A DNA stretch of 64,000 nucleotides from Grimontia kaedaensis (GTDB taxonomy: Bacteria > Pseudomonadota > Gammaproteobacteria > Enterobacterales > Vibrionaceae), in contig NZ_CP082275.1 in assembly GCF_023746615.1 (NCBI RefSeq), forward strand, positions 744,001-808,000. Direction: 5' to 3'. Of the stretch, positions 1 through 7,963 are shown in pieces. The translations under genes were made by a program, and so were the position numbers. A model generated the notes under the pieces. It made no database searches, had not been told where the DNA came from, and worked only from the letters and a program-made list of their open reading frames with translations. Within the stretch, counting starts at the first letter, position 1; every line of letters starts with the position of its first letter.

Positions 1-309
1 CTTTCCAATCAGGGTGCCTGCGAGCCAGTCTTTAGCTGTGCTGTCGATAAAGTACTTGAGCGGTGCTGCCATGTTCCCAAAACGTACAGGGCTACCAAGA
101 GCCAAGCCATGGCTGTCTTTCAGATCTTCTATCGATACATATGGATCTTCCGGCGTCTCTGTTGATGGCGATTCGCCAACAACAGAAATGTTTGGCACGG
201 TGCGTAGTCTCGCTACTGCACCTGATGCCTCTATGCCGCGTGCAATCAGGCGGGCCATGCTTCTTGTCCCGCCGTGACGGCTGTAATAGAGAACCAGTAT
301 CTCAGTCAT
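1..309 (-). CDS. wrbA: WrbA-like NAD(P)H:quinone oxidoreductase, N-terminal 103 residues only
   Basis: The frame begins at the ATG at 309 and runs off the left edge, so only the N-terminus is present. The first residues (MTEILVLYYSRHGGTRSMA) are the phosphate-binding loop of a flavodoxin fold as in WrbA, an FMN-dependent two-electron quinone reductase in the cytoplasm. A later stretch, GSPVRFGNMAAPLKYFID, is the conserved WrbA GSPTRFGNM-type flavin-site motif. The start overlaps the arsC stop by one base (TAATG), so the two are translationally coupled and arsC-wrbA is one transcript. The family call is firm; the symbol rests on the motif and on the usual arsC-wrbA neighbourhood. Confidence 0.88.
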   Translation of the reverse strand, partial: MTEILVLYYSRHGGTRSMARLIARGIEASGAVARLRTVPNISVVGESPSTETPEDPYVSIEDLKDSHGLALGSPVRFGNMAAPLKYFIDSTAKDWLAGTLIGK

Positions 310-653
310 TACAGAATGGTCAATACGTTTTCTGGTGGGCGACCCATAGCCGCTTTGCCATTTGCGACAACAATTGGGCGTTCAATCAGCTTTGGATTTT
401 CAACCATAGCTTGGATCAGTTGCTCGTCAGTCGCATTGGCCAGTTGTAGTTCTTTGTAGATGGCTTCTTTGGTACGCATCATTTGGCGCGGAGAGTCGAA
501 GCCCAACTGCCCCTGCAAGGTTTTGAGTGTGTCTGCAGAAGGCGGCGTATCCAGATAAGCCACAACGTCTGGCTGAATGCCCTTTTCTTCGAGCAGCGCT
601 AGGGTTTGACGGCTCTTTGAGCAACGAGAGTTGTGATAGATAGTGACTGACAT
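309..653 (-). CDS. arsC: ArsC-family arsenate reductase (glutaredoxin-dependent type)
   Basis: A 114-residue protein with the thioredoxin-fold ArsC signature IYHNSRCSKSRQTL near the N-terminus, where Cys11 is the nucleophile that attacks arsenate. The family reduces arsenate to arsenite using glutathione and glutaredoxin. The length is normal. No arsR, arsB or acr3 gene lies nearby, so this looks like the stand-alone housekeeping copy found beside wrbA and bepA in vibrios rather than part of an ars resistance operon. It lies 30 bases behind bepA and overlaps wrbA by one base, suggesting a bepA-arsC-wrbA transcript. Actual arsenate activity is inferred from the family. Confidence 0.9.
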   Translation of the reverse strand: MSVTIYHNSRCSKSRQTLALLEEKGIQPDVVAYLDTPPSADTLKTLQGQLGFDSPRQMMRTKEAIYKELQLANATDEQLIQAMVENPKLIERPIVVANGKAAMGRPPENVLTIL

Positions 654-683
654 GACAGTTCCTTTTTCGTTTTAGTTTGTCGC

Positions 684-2141
684 TCAGCGCTGCAATTCCG
701 CGAAACGCGCTTCCTGTACCCTGAGCTGATCTATACGTGCATCGTAGCGAGCCTGATCAAGGCTGCCAAGTTCCACAAGCTGACTGGCTTGTGTGTAATT
801 GTTAATGGCCTTGTGCCAGCGACCCTGAAGGGCGTAGAGCTCGGCCTGTGCTGCCAATGCGCCATGGCGGATGCCTTCACTGTCGTAGGCTTCCTGAAGC
901 AATGACCAGCCGTTGGTATTGGTTGGGAAACGGTGCGTGACTCTCACCAACCCTTTGATGGCTTCGTCATAACGACCTGCTTTCACTAATACATAATCAC
1001 GGTTTAACAGTAATACAGCATTGTTTGGTTGACTGGCGAGAGCTTTATCAAGACGTTTCAGTGCCGCATCATAGTGCTTCTGCGCGACGTCTAAATCTGT
1101 CATCGCATCCAGATAGAAGCGGTTATTTGGCTGTGCCTTATACAGTGGCGCTAAAAGCTTTCCGGCTTTATCGAATTGTCTGCTGTCGATATACACCAGC
1201 GCTTTACCGTAATTCAGTGATTGAGCGCGTGCAGGGGAAGCTTTCTTGAGCTGTCGGTCAAACCAATCGATGGCAGCCGCACTATCAATACCGGCAAAGC
1301 GCGCGATCACGCGGGCTCGAGCCAGGTGGTATTCTGGCGACAACGGAACCGTGCGTTGTGGATATTGCTGCGCACGGGACCGTGAATCGGTGATACGTGA
1401 GTCTGGCAATGGGTGAGTCAGCAAAAACTGCGGAGGCTTTGATGCAAAGCGGTATTGGTCAGCCATACGGGTAAAGAATATTGGCATTGCATTTACATCA
1501 AACCCTGCGCGGGAGAGGGTTTCCAGACCAATCCGGTCAGCTTCTTTCTCGTTGCTTCGGGTGTAGTTGATTTGACTTTGAATAGACGCCGCAGTAGTTG
1601 CTTGAGCGGCAGCAATACCCGCTTGAGGCGCAGCAATCGCCAACATGAGAGAGCCGACCAATGCAGCCATTGTCAGCGGCGTTTGTTTTGCCCGCTCTTC
1701 CATAGCACGTGCCAAATGGCGTTGCGTTAAGTGCGCAATTTCGTGAGCGACAACGGACGCAAGCTCGCTTTCGCTCTGTGCATGGAGAAATAGACCTGTG
1801 TGTAATGCAACGTGACCACCAAAGAAGGCAAAGGCGTTAATGTCACGATTCCGTATCAGAAAAAACTCAAAAGGTGTTTTAACATCATTAGCATTGGCGA
1901 CCAGAGATGCACCCAGTGAGGAAATATATTCCGATAAAACAGGGTCATTCACGATAGGCTGGCTGCCACGAAGCATACGCATGTAAGCGTCGCCATATTC
2001 GATTTCTTTCTCAACCGTCAGTGTACCTGCTGCGGCTGTGCCGATTTCAGGGAGATCGCTGTACGACGTCGCCATCACTGGTGATGTAAAAGTAAGTGAT
2101 GCAATAAGAAGGCTCGTTGTGGCTTTTTTGAAAAGCTGCAT
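684..2141 (-). CDS. bepA: BepA, periplasmic M48 metalloprotease and chaperone with TPR domain
   Basis: About 485 residues. BepA (YfgC) is a periplasmic zinc protease that helps LptD mature and degrades stalled outer-membrane proteins at the BAM complex. A signal peptide covers roughly residues 1-26 (MQLFKKATTSLLIASLTFTS then VMA). The zinc motif HEIAH is at residues 133-137, followed by an N-x-x-E-x-E-A-D type third-ligand motif. The C-terminal half is a helical tetratricopeptide array. The frame is open eight codons upstream to a GTG at 2165, but that extension contains the GGAGG ribosome site and would spoil the signal peptide, so I start at 2141. It heads the arsC-wrbA group. Confidence 0.93.
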   Translation of the reverse strand: MQLFKKATTSLLIASLTFTSPVMATSYSDLPEIGTAAAGTLTVEKEIEYGDAYMRMLRGSQPIVNDPVLSEYISSLGASLVANANDVKTPFEFFLIRNRDINAFAFFGGHVALHTGLFLHAQSESELASVVAHEIAHLTQRHLARAMEERAKQTPLTMAALVGSLMLAIAAPQAGIAAAQATTAASIQSQINYTRSNEKEADRIGLETLSRAGFDVNAMPIFFTRMADQYRFASKPPQFLLTHPLPDSRITDSRSRAQQYPQRTVPLSPEYHLARARVIARFAGIDSAAAIDWFDRQLKKASPARAQSLNYGKALVYIDSRQFDKAGKLLAPLYKAQPNNRFYLDAMTDLDVAQKHYDAALKRLDKALASQPNNAVLLLNRDYVLVKAGRYDEAIKGLVRVTHRFPTNTNGWSLLQEAYDSEGIRHGALAAQAELYALQGRWHKAINNYTQASQLVELGSLDQARYDARIDQLRVQEARFAELQR

Positions 2142-2312
2142 GACTGACGTTGGTGCCTCCAGCACGCGAAATCATTGAGGTGTTGTTATAGATAGACAAC
2201 GTGGCTGGCAAGAGGTTCTGGCTTTCGCAGTGAGGTTGTCAGGACAACCAAACTACTTATCCGCGTTGTTTGAGTATACAATGCCGACGATAATAGCGGT
2301 CAGCGAGAAAGA

Positions 2313-2534
2313 ATGGAAATTCAATCCCTTGATTTGCGTGAGCAACGTTGTCCAATGGCGTTGCTCTTGGCGAAAAGAGCCTGTGCATCACTGAAGCAAG
2401 GACAGCAAATAGCGCTATATATTACGGACAGTGGCGCCTTGAAGGACATTCCCCGTTACTTAGAAAAGAACGGTTTTGAATTTGAGTGCGAGTCTGTTCA
2501 GGGAGCGACGGTGATGAATGTCACCAAACTATAA
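2313..2534 (+). CDS. TusA/SirA-family sulfur-carrier-like protein
   Basis: A 73-residue protein that matches the TusA fold from end to end: an LDLREQRCPMALLLAK segment with the C-P-M motif near residue 13, whose cysteine carries persulfide sulfur in TusA, then a central GALKDIPRYLEKNGFE segment typical of the family. TusA proteins relay sulfur for tRNA thiolation and other pathways. It is 12 bases from perM, so the two are probably cotranscribed; this pairing recurs in vibrios, but what the membrane partner would do with sulfur is unknown to me. It is probably not TusA itself, which normally lies elsewhere, so I give no symbol. Confidence 0.82.
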   Translation: MEIQSLDLREQRCPMALLLAKRACASLKQGQQIALYITDSGALKDIPRYLEKNGFEFECESVQGATVMNVTKL

Positions 2535-2546
2535 ACAGGAACCTAC

Positions 2547-3626
2547 ATGCTAGAAATGCTTAACCGTTGGTATCAACGACGGTTCTCAGACCCGCACGCG
2601 GTCAGTTTGATTGCGCTGCTTGTCATGGGCTTTGTGGTCATCTACTTCTTTGGCAACCTGATTGCCCCGCTTCTCGTCGCTATCGTACTGGCTTACCTGT
2701 TGGAGTGGCCTGTTGCCAAAATGGTAGGGCTGGGTCTCAACCGGACGCTATCTGTCATACTAGTTCTTCTGCTTTTCGTTGGCTTTATGATTTTGGCCTT
2801 CTTTGGCTTGATGCCAACTATCTGGAATCAGGTCATTAACTTGATTGCTGATATTCCTAAAATGTTCAACGATTTCCAAAGCTATGTTTCTCATCTTCCT
2901 GATGAGTATCCTGAACTTATTCAACCGCATATGGTGAATACCTTTATCGACACATTGCAAAGCCGTGTGCTGGGTATGGGTGAAAGCGTAGTGAAAAGCT
3001 CCTTGTCTTCGCTGGTGAGCCTGGCTGCGTTGGCGGTATATCTGATTTTGGTGCCATTGCTGGTTTTCTTTCTGCTGAAAGACAAAGAGGAAATGATGCG
3101 TTCGTTTACCTCGTTACTGCCGAGAAACCGCCGCTTGACCAACAAAGTAGGGATGGAGATGAACGAACAAATCTCTAACTACATCCGTGGTAAAGTGACG
3201 GAAATTATCATCGTGGGTATCACCAGTTACATCACTTTCGCAATTCTAGACCTCCGCTATGCAGCGCTGTTGAGTGTGGCAACGGGGTTGTCGGTGTTGA
3301 TCCCATATATCGGGGCTGCAGCAGTAACTTTACCTATCTTTATGGTGGCACTGTTCCAATGGGGCATCAGCCCAGAGCTTGGTTACCTGATGCTGGCGTA
3401 CGGTATTATTCAGGCGCTTGACGGTAATGTGTTGGTGCCAGTGTTGTTCTCTGAAGCTGTGAATCTGCATCCAGTGGCGATCATCGTGGCGGTTTTGGTT
3501 TTTGGCGGTCTTTGGGGCTTTTGGGGTGTTTTCTTTGCTATCCCGCTGGCTACATTGGTGAAAGCGGTATGGAATGCGCTGCCTTCGAATGAACCAGAAG
3601 AAGCAATGGCAGAAACTGACAACTAA
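2547..3626 (+). CDS. perM: PerM/YfgO, AI-2E-transporter-family integral membrane protein
   Basis: A 359-residue polytopic membrane protein of the AI-2E transporter (UPF0118) family. The pattern is two N-terminal helices, a soluble segment with predicted helices around residues 100-150 (DIPKMFNDFQSYVSHL), a helix pair ending in LLKDKEEM, then the conserved C-terminal membrane block including SVLIPYIGAAAVTLP and GNVLVPVLFSEAVNLHP. Members include exporters of small signals and Na+/H+ antiporters; the substrate of the PerM branch is not settled. It follows the TusA-like gene by 12 bases and ends before a clear terminator hairpin at 3660. Confidence 0.9.
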   Translation: MLEMLNRWYQRRFSDPHAVSLIALLVMGFVVIYFFGNLIAPLLVAIVLAYLLEWPVAKMVGLGLNRTLSVILVLLLFVGFMILAFFGLMPTIWNQVINLIADIPKMFNDFQSYVSHLPDEYPELIQPHMVNTFIDTLQSRVLGMGESVVKSSLSSLVSLAALAVYLILVPLLVFFLLKDKEEMMRSFTSLLPRNRRLTNKVGMEMNEQISNYIRGKVTEIIIVGITSYITFAILDLRYAALLSVATGLSVLIPYIGAAAVTLPIFMVALFQWGISPELGYLMLAYGIIQALDGNVLVPVLFSEAVNLHPVAIIVAVLVFGGLWGFWGVFFAIPLATLVKAVWNALPSNEPEEAMAETDN

Positions 3627-3659
3627 ACTGATCTTCACCGTGTTAAAGTAAGTAATGTT

Positions 3660-3690
3660 AGAGACCTGAGTTTGGGTCTCTATTTATTTT
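3660..3690 (+). terminator. Rho-independent terminator after perM
   Basis: AGAGACC and GGTCTCT form a 7-bp stem around a short loop and are followed by a T-rich run, on the plus strand just after perM. Confidence 0.8.
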
Positions 3691-3733
3691 TACCTCCTCC
3701 GTTAGAGTAGGTTGCGATTAGCTAACGAATAAA

Positions 3734-5212
3734 ATGAAGAATATCGTCGATAATTGTCTTGAGGGTAGTGCGTTGACATTAAGCGAACAGTTTACTGTTG
3801 GCATAGTGGGTGGTGGAGTTGCAGGCTCAACGGCTGCACTCAAACTGGCTGGCTTAGGTATCAATACTGTACTGTTTGAAGCTGGTGAAAGCCTTGTCAG
3901 TGGACCGCCAATTTGCCATTTGCATGCTGGTGGAAATCTGTACCGTGAGATCTCCGAGCAGCAGTGTGTAACATTGTTGGAACAATCTATTGCTACCGTG
4001 CGCGCTTATCCGCATTCCGTCAACAGACGCCCCACTGTCATTGCAATTCCAACATCAGACCCTGGCGAGCCCGACGCCATTTTGAATCGTCTTGAATTGC
4101 TTACCACGCACTACAAAACGCTCGTAAGGCAAGACCCTGATAATGCTGTATTAGGTTCGCCGGACGATTACTACACTCTGTTTTCCCGCGAAGACATGGT
4201 TGGGATGTCAGATCTCCCGCTACCCGAGTCACCTCAAACCCCCCAAGAGTGGATGATTCCTGTTGCGCACCACATGCCGCATGACAACTTCAAATACCCG
4301 ATAGTTGTCGTTCAGGAATACGGCCTGAGCGTTTTCCGTTTGGCTGCCACTGCTGCTTTGGGTCTCGAAAATTCACCTTGTTGTGAGCTGAAACTTGGCC
4401 ACCAGGTCACTGACTTGGTGGCAGAGGATGAAGGCTGGACCATACAAGCAAGAAGCGCTGAAAACGAGGTTGTATCTCAACGTGTTGACTACTTGATTAA
4501 TGCGGCTGGGTTCCGCACTGGTAAGCTGGACGACATGGTTTCTTCACCGAAACAGCGTTGGGTCGAGTACAAAGCGGCGTATGTGGCTCATTGGCCATCT
4601 AAACCCGGCCAGTGGCCGGAAGTGATTATCCACGGAGAGCGTGGTACGCCTCAAGGCATGGCGCAATTGACGCCGTACCCCCAAGGCTTCATTCAGCTCC
4701 ACGGCATGACGCAAGAGATCACCTTATTTGAAGGTGGTCTGGTAAGAAGCGACGCCCAAACCTCTTATCCACCCTTGCCAAAAAGTATGGTTGTGAAGGC
4801 AGACGGTGGTTGGGAATGGCCAGAAATACGAGAGCGTACTTCCCGCGCCATTTCCCACTTCGCAAAATGGCTGCCGGAATTCGAGCAAGCCGAAGTGGGT
4901 GGAAAGCCTCTTTGTGGCGCTCAGCAAATTCCGGGAAACGACCCAAGTCTGCGTGCGGCAGATGCGTCTTTTGAAGGTGAGCGCTACGCGCGTGTTGAGT
5001 TGGTTAAAGCTTCATCGGCGCTGCAAGCGGCAGATCGCATCCTTGAAAAGTTAGAAGCGCTTCATGGTTTGAAATTGCCTCCAGGTTGGAATGCACCAGC
5101 ACTGTCGCTGACCGAGTCATTGACCGAATCACAGGTAGTGGAAAAAGCGAAAACGCTGACTACTTTGAGAGGTTATCCCGAAGCACTGGCAATTCCGTTT
5201 CCAGAAAAATAG
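3734..5212 (+). CDS. FAD-dependent oxidoreductase of unknown substrate
   Basis: A 492-residue protein with an N-terminal Rossmann dinucleotide site VGIVGGGVAGSTAALKLAG at about residues 22-40, ending in an acidic residue at LFEAG as expected for FAD binding. Later, YLINAAGFRTGKLDDM is the usual second flavin contact (NAAGxxxG). The middle region with H-L-H-A-G-G-N-L and PICHLH is distinctive, but I cannot tie it to a named enzyme. It has no signal peptide or membrane helix. It is a monocistron between two terminators. The DadA/MQO/glycine-oxidase superfamily is the likely home; the substrate is open, and no neighbouring gene offers a hint. Confidence 0.75.
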   Translation: MKNIVDNCLEGSALTLSEQFTVGIVGGGVAGSTAALKLAGLGINTVLFEAGESLVSGPPICHLHAGGNLYREISEQQCVTLLEQSIATVRAYPHSVNRRPTVIAIPTSDPGEPDAILNRLELLTTHYKTLVRQDPDNAVLGSPDDYYTLFSREDMVGMSDLPLPESPQTPQEWMIPVAHHMPHDNFKYPIVVVQEYGLSVFRLAATAALGLENSPCCELKLGHQVTDLVAEDEGWTIQARSAENEVVSQRVDYLINAAGFRTGKLDDMVSSPKQRWVEYKAAYVAHWPSKPGQWPEVIIHGERGTPQGMAQLTPYPQGFIQLHGMTQEITLFEGGLVRSDAQTSYPPLPKSMVVKADGGWEWPEIRERTSRAISHFAKWLPEFEQAEVGGKPLCGAQQIPGNDPSLRAADASFEGERYARVELVKASSALQAADRILEKLEALHGLKLPPGWNAPALSLTESLTESQVVEKAKTLTTLRGYPEALAIPFPEK

Positions 5213-5243
5213 CTACCATAGTTGCGTTAATCGCAGAAACAAC

Positions 5244-5270
5244 AAAGGCCGTCATTGACGGCCTTTTTAG
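5244..5270. terminator. Bidirectional terminator between the FAD oxidoreductase and bcp
   Basis: AAAGGCCGTC, loop ATT, GACGGCCTTT: a 10-bp perfect stem flanked by A and T runs, between two convergent genes. Confidence 0.9.
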
Positions 5271-5282
5271 TTCTCGAAGCGA

Positions 5283-5753
5283 TTACTCGCCTTTCAGGTA
5301 ATTGATAACGACATCGTGGTGATCTTTGGTTTTGAACTTGTTGAACACATGTTCGATAACGCCGGTTTCATCGACCAAGAAGCTCAAGCGGTGAATGCCG
5401 TCGTACTCTTTACCCATGAATTTTTTTGGACCCCAGACGCCGAATGCATCGGCAACCGCATGGTCTTCGTCGCTCAGCAGGGTAAAGTTCAGCTCTTTCT
5501 TTTCTTCAAAGCCTTTCAGCTTTTTCACTGGGTCTGGGCTGAGACCGAGGACGACAGTGTTCAGTTCGTCCAGTTCAGCTTTGCTGTCACGCAGTGAACA
5601 TGCTTGAGTTGTACAACCCGGTGTCATTGCCTTCGGGTAGAAGTAAACCAGCACTTTGTTTTTCCCTTTGAACTGGCTCAGAGAAACTGTGTTTCCGTTT
5701 TGATCTTGCAGCGAGAATTCTGGTGCTGCCGCACCGGCTTCGAGCGTTTGCAT
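5283..5753 (-). CDS. bcp: Bcp, thioredoxin-dependent thiol peroxidase (peroxiredoxin)
   Basis: A 156-residue peroxiredoxin of the atypical two-cysteine BCP class, which reduces peroxides in the cytoplasm with electrons from thioredoxin. The motif TPGCTTQACSLRD carries the peroxidatic Cys47 and resolving Cys52, five residues apart as in E. coli Bcp. YFYPKAMTPGC is the conserved active-site lead-in. Length is normal. It is divergent from dapA across about 220 bp. In E. coli the regulator gene gcvR lies between these two genes; it is missing here. Confidence 0.95.
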   Translation of the reverse strand: MQTLEAGAAAPEFSLQDQNGNTVSLSQFKGKNKVLVYFYPKAMTPGCTTQACSLRDSKAELDELNTVVLGLSPDPVKKLKGFEEKKELNFTLLSDEDHAVADAFGVWGPKKFMGKEYDGIHRLSFLVDETGVIEHVFNKFKTKDHHDVVINYLKGE

Positions 5754-5974
5754 GTTTCTTCCTTCTTAATTTTCATGTCGCAACGAGTGAGCATGCGTCT
5801 CGTTAAAATACGCGGATAAATCATTGTCGCGAGTGGCAGTACGTCTAAGCGCACAATATCGTTCATTTTCACGGTGATCAACCGCGCAAACACAGGGTAT
5901 AAGCCCCTTCAGTGTGCTTGTTTTTGCCTGTCGCCAAAAGTACCATGGTCCAAAACGCGTTTTTGGAGATGGAA

Positions 5975-6853
5975 ATGTTTTCAGGAAGTATCGTGGCACT
6001 TGTCACGCCTATGGATAGCTCTGGTGAAGTAGATTACGCCAGTTTGAAAAATCTCGTTGATTTTCATGTTGATGCAGGCACTGACGCCATCGTCTCTGTC
6101 GGGACGACAGGTGAATCTGCCACTGTCACCGTAGAAGAGCATATCAAGATTGTTCTGAAGACACTCGAATTCGCCGATGGACGCATTCCTGTCATCGCAG
6201 GTACCGGCGCAAATGCGACTCATGAAGCGATTACCTTCAGCAAAATGTTTGCGGGTTCTGGTATTGCTGGCTGCCTGAGTGTGGTGCCTTACTACAACAA
6301 ACCTTCTCAGGAAGGTTTGTATCAGCACTTTAAAGCCATTTCTGAATCGAGCGAACTTCCGCAAATTCTGTACAACGTACCAGGTCGTACTGTCGCTGAC
6401 ATGTTGCCTGAGACGGTTGCGCGTCTTTCTGAGTTTGAAAACATTATTGGTATCAAAGATGCAACCGCTGATTTGGACCGCGTTCGACTTCACCGTGAAC
6501 TTTGTGGCGAAGATTTTATCTTACTGAGTGGTGATGATCTCACTGGCCTGGATTTTGTTGCCGCTGGCGGTCATGGCGTGATTTCAGTGACCAACAACAT
6601 TGCTGCAGCGCAAATGGCAAAAATGATCAAACTGGCGCTGGCAGGAGAAATGGACGAAGCCCGTTCAATCAATGAGAAGATAATGCCTTTGCACACTGAT
6701 CTTTTCGTCGAAGCTAACCCAATTCCAGTGAAGTGGGCGTTGCATGAAATGGGCTTGATCGCGGACGGTACACTGCGTCTGCCGCTGACCACTTTGGATG
6801 TGAAACTGCAACCTAAAGTGAAGCAGGCTCTGTTGGATGCAGGCGTGCTGTAA
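5975..6853 (+). CDS. dapA: DapA, 4-hydroxy-tetrahydrodipicolinate synthase
   Basis: A 292-residue protein, exactly the usual DapA length from MFSGSIVALVTPM. It condenses pyruvate with aspartate semialdehyde in the first committed step to lysine and meso-diaminopimelate. Visible marks are the GTTGESATV substrate loop at about residues 43-51, YNVPGRTV with the catalytic tyrosine, and the Schiff-base lysine Lys161 in IIGIKDAT. The frame is open 21 codons further upstream, but GGAG at 5965-5968 sits just before the ATG at 5975 and family alignment starts there. bamC follows by 18 bases, as in most gammaproteobacteria. Confidence 0.96.
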   Translation: MFSGSIVALVTPMDSSGEVDYASLKNLVDFHVDAGTDAIVSVGTTGESATVTVEEHIKIVLKTLEFADGRIPVIAGTGANATHEAITFSKMFAGSGIAGCLSVVPYYNKPSQEGLYQHFKAISESSELPQILYNVPGRTVADMLPETVARLSEFENIIGIKDATADLDRVRLHRELCGEDFILLSGDDLTGLDFVAAGGHGVISVTNNIAAAQMAKMIKLALAGEMDEARSINEKIMPLHTDLFVEANPIPVKWALHEMGLIADGTLRLPLTTLDVKLQPKVKQALLDAGVL

Positions 6854-6871
6854 CGCTTCTTTGGAGTTTTA

Positions 6872-7897
6872 ATGAAACCTGTTTTTAAGTTCGGCTTGAG
6901 TGCTGTGATGGTCGCTATGCTGGCGGCCTGCTCGAGCGCTGATTCGCGCCGTCAGGCGTCGGATGATTTTAAATACCTTGAAACACCACCGCTGTCAGAT
7001 TGGAAAAACCTTCCTGACCAGCAGCCTGAGTTTTCCGGTGCTTACCGCATCCCTGCTAATGATTTCCAAGGCCCGGTAGGTCGTGATATCGATATACGTC
7101 CACCTCAGCAAATACTTGAGTTGATCCCGGGTGCACGCTACGAGCAGAACAGACAGGGTGTCACTGTCTGGATGCCACGTGAAGAACAAGCACAGCGCCT
7201 TTGGGAAACCATTGAGGACATGAGGGCGAAATCTCAGATCCCGGTTCGCACTTCATCGCCAGACGGCATTGAGACGGATTGGCTGGTCTGGACAATTGAC
7301 GAAGATGAAGAAGTCATTGAAAGCCGCTATGTGGTGAAGCCAGTAGAGGAACGTAATCGTCATGGTTTCAACATCGAAATGGTGGAATGGAAGCGTAACG
7401 GCTCTGCAGATAACCTGACCCAGGCATCACGTGACCGCTATAACGCGCAAATGACCAACATGATCACTGCGCGCTATGACGCTGACCTGCGTGAAGAAGC
7501 TCGCCTGCGTGCATTGGAGTTGGTGAAGAACATCCCAATCAGCCTGGGTAAAGACCGTGGTGGTTCACCGGTTATTATTGCCCGTGCGCCTTACGAAGTG
7601 TTCTGGGAGCGCTTCCCGAACATGCTGAGTGAGCTTGGTTTTACTATCGAAGATCGAAACCGTTCACAAGGTACGCTGAGTGTGGAATACAAGTCTCCAG
7701 ACGACGAGTTCTGGGAAGAGATTGGTGTGTTGCCAATGCAACTTAGCAAGAAGAACTACAACATCCTGTTGGGTGATTTGGGTAACCGTACGTCAATTAA
7801 CGTGACGGACAGTTCTGGCAAGCCGGTAAGTGAAGATGTGTTGGCCGGTATCGCACCAGCATTCACTGCAGCCGTAGAGCGTTTGAACAACCAGTGA
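6872..7897 (+). CDS. bamC: BamC, lipoprotein of the outer-membrane BAM complex
   Basis: A 341-residue lipoprotein. The signal peptide ends in the lipobox LAAC with Cys20 as the lipidated residue. The segment after it (residues 21-90, containing SRRQASDDFKYLETPPL) is the unstructured lasso that binds BamD; two helix-grip domains follow, at roughly 95-215 and 225-340. BamC belongs to the BAM machine that inserts beta-barrel proteins into the outer membrane. The dapA-bamC order is classical, and a strong terminator follows. Confidence 0.93.
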   Translation: MKPVFKFGLSAVMVAMLAACSSADSRRQASDDFKYLETPPLSDWKNLPDQQPEFSGAYRIPANDFQGPVGRDIDIRPPQQILELIPGARYEQNRQGVTVWMPREEQAQRLWETIEDMRAKSQIPVRTSSPDGIETDWLVWTIDEDEEVIESRYVVKPVEERNRHGFNIEMVEWKRNGSADNLTQASRDRYNAQMTNMITARYDADLREEARLRALELVKNIPISLGKDRGGSPVIIARAPYEVFWERFPNMLSELGFTIEDRNRSQGTLSVEYKSPDDEFWEEIGVLPMQLSKKNYNILLGDLGNRTSINVTDSSGKPVSEDVLAGIAPAFTAAVERLNNQ

Positions 7898-7913
7898 ATC
7901 TGAACAGAACGTG

Positions 7914-7942
7914 AAAGAGGACGCCTTGGCGTCCTCTTTTTT
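7914..7942. terminator. Bidirectional terminator between bamC and purC
   Basis: AAAGAGGACGCC pairs with GGCGTCCTCTTT over 12 bp with a TT loop and a run of T on each outgoing strand. It serves convergent bamC and purC. Confidence 0.9.
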
Positions 7943-7963
7943 TGTCTATCGCTTTGTTAGGAA

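Noticed and set aside
309..653. Arsenic resistance operon
   Set aside because: Only arsC is present; no arsR, arsB or arsenite efflux gene lies near it.
5981..6493. 170-codon minus-strand frame across dapA
   Set aside because: Antisense to dapA; the cysteine- and arginine-rich composition is typical of a shadow frame.
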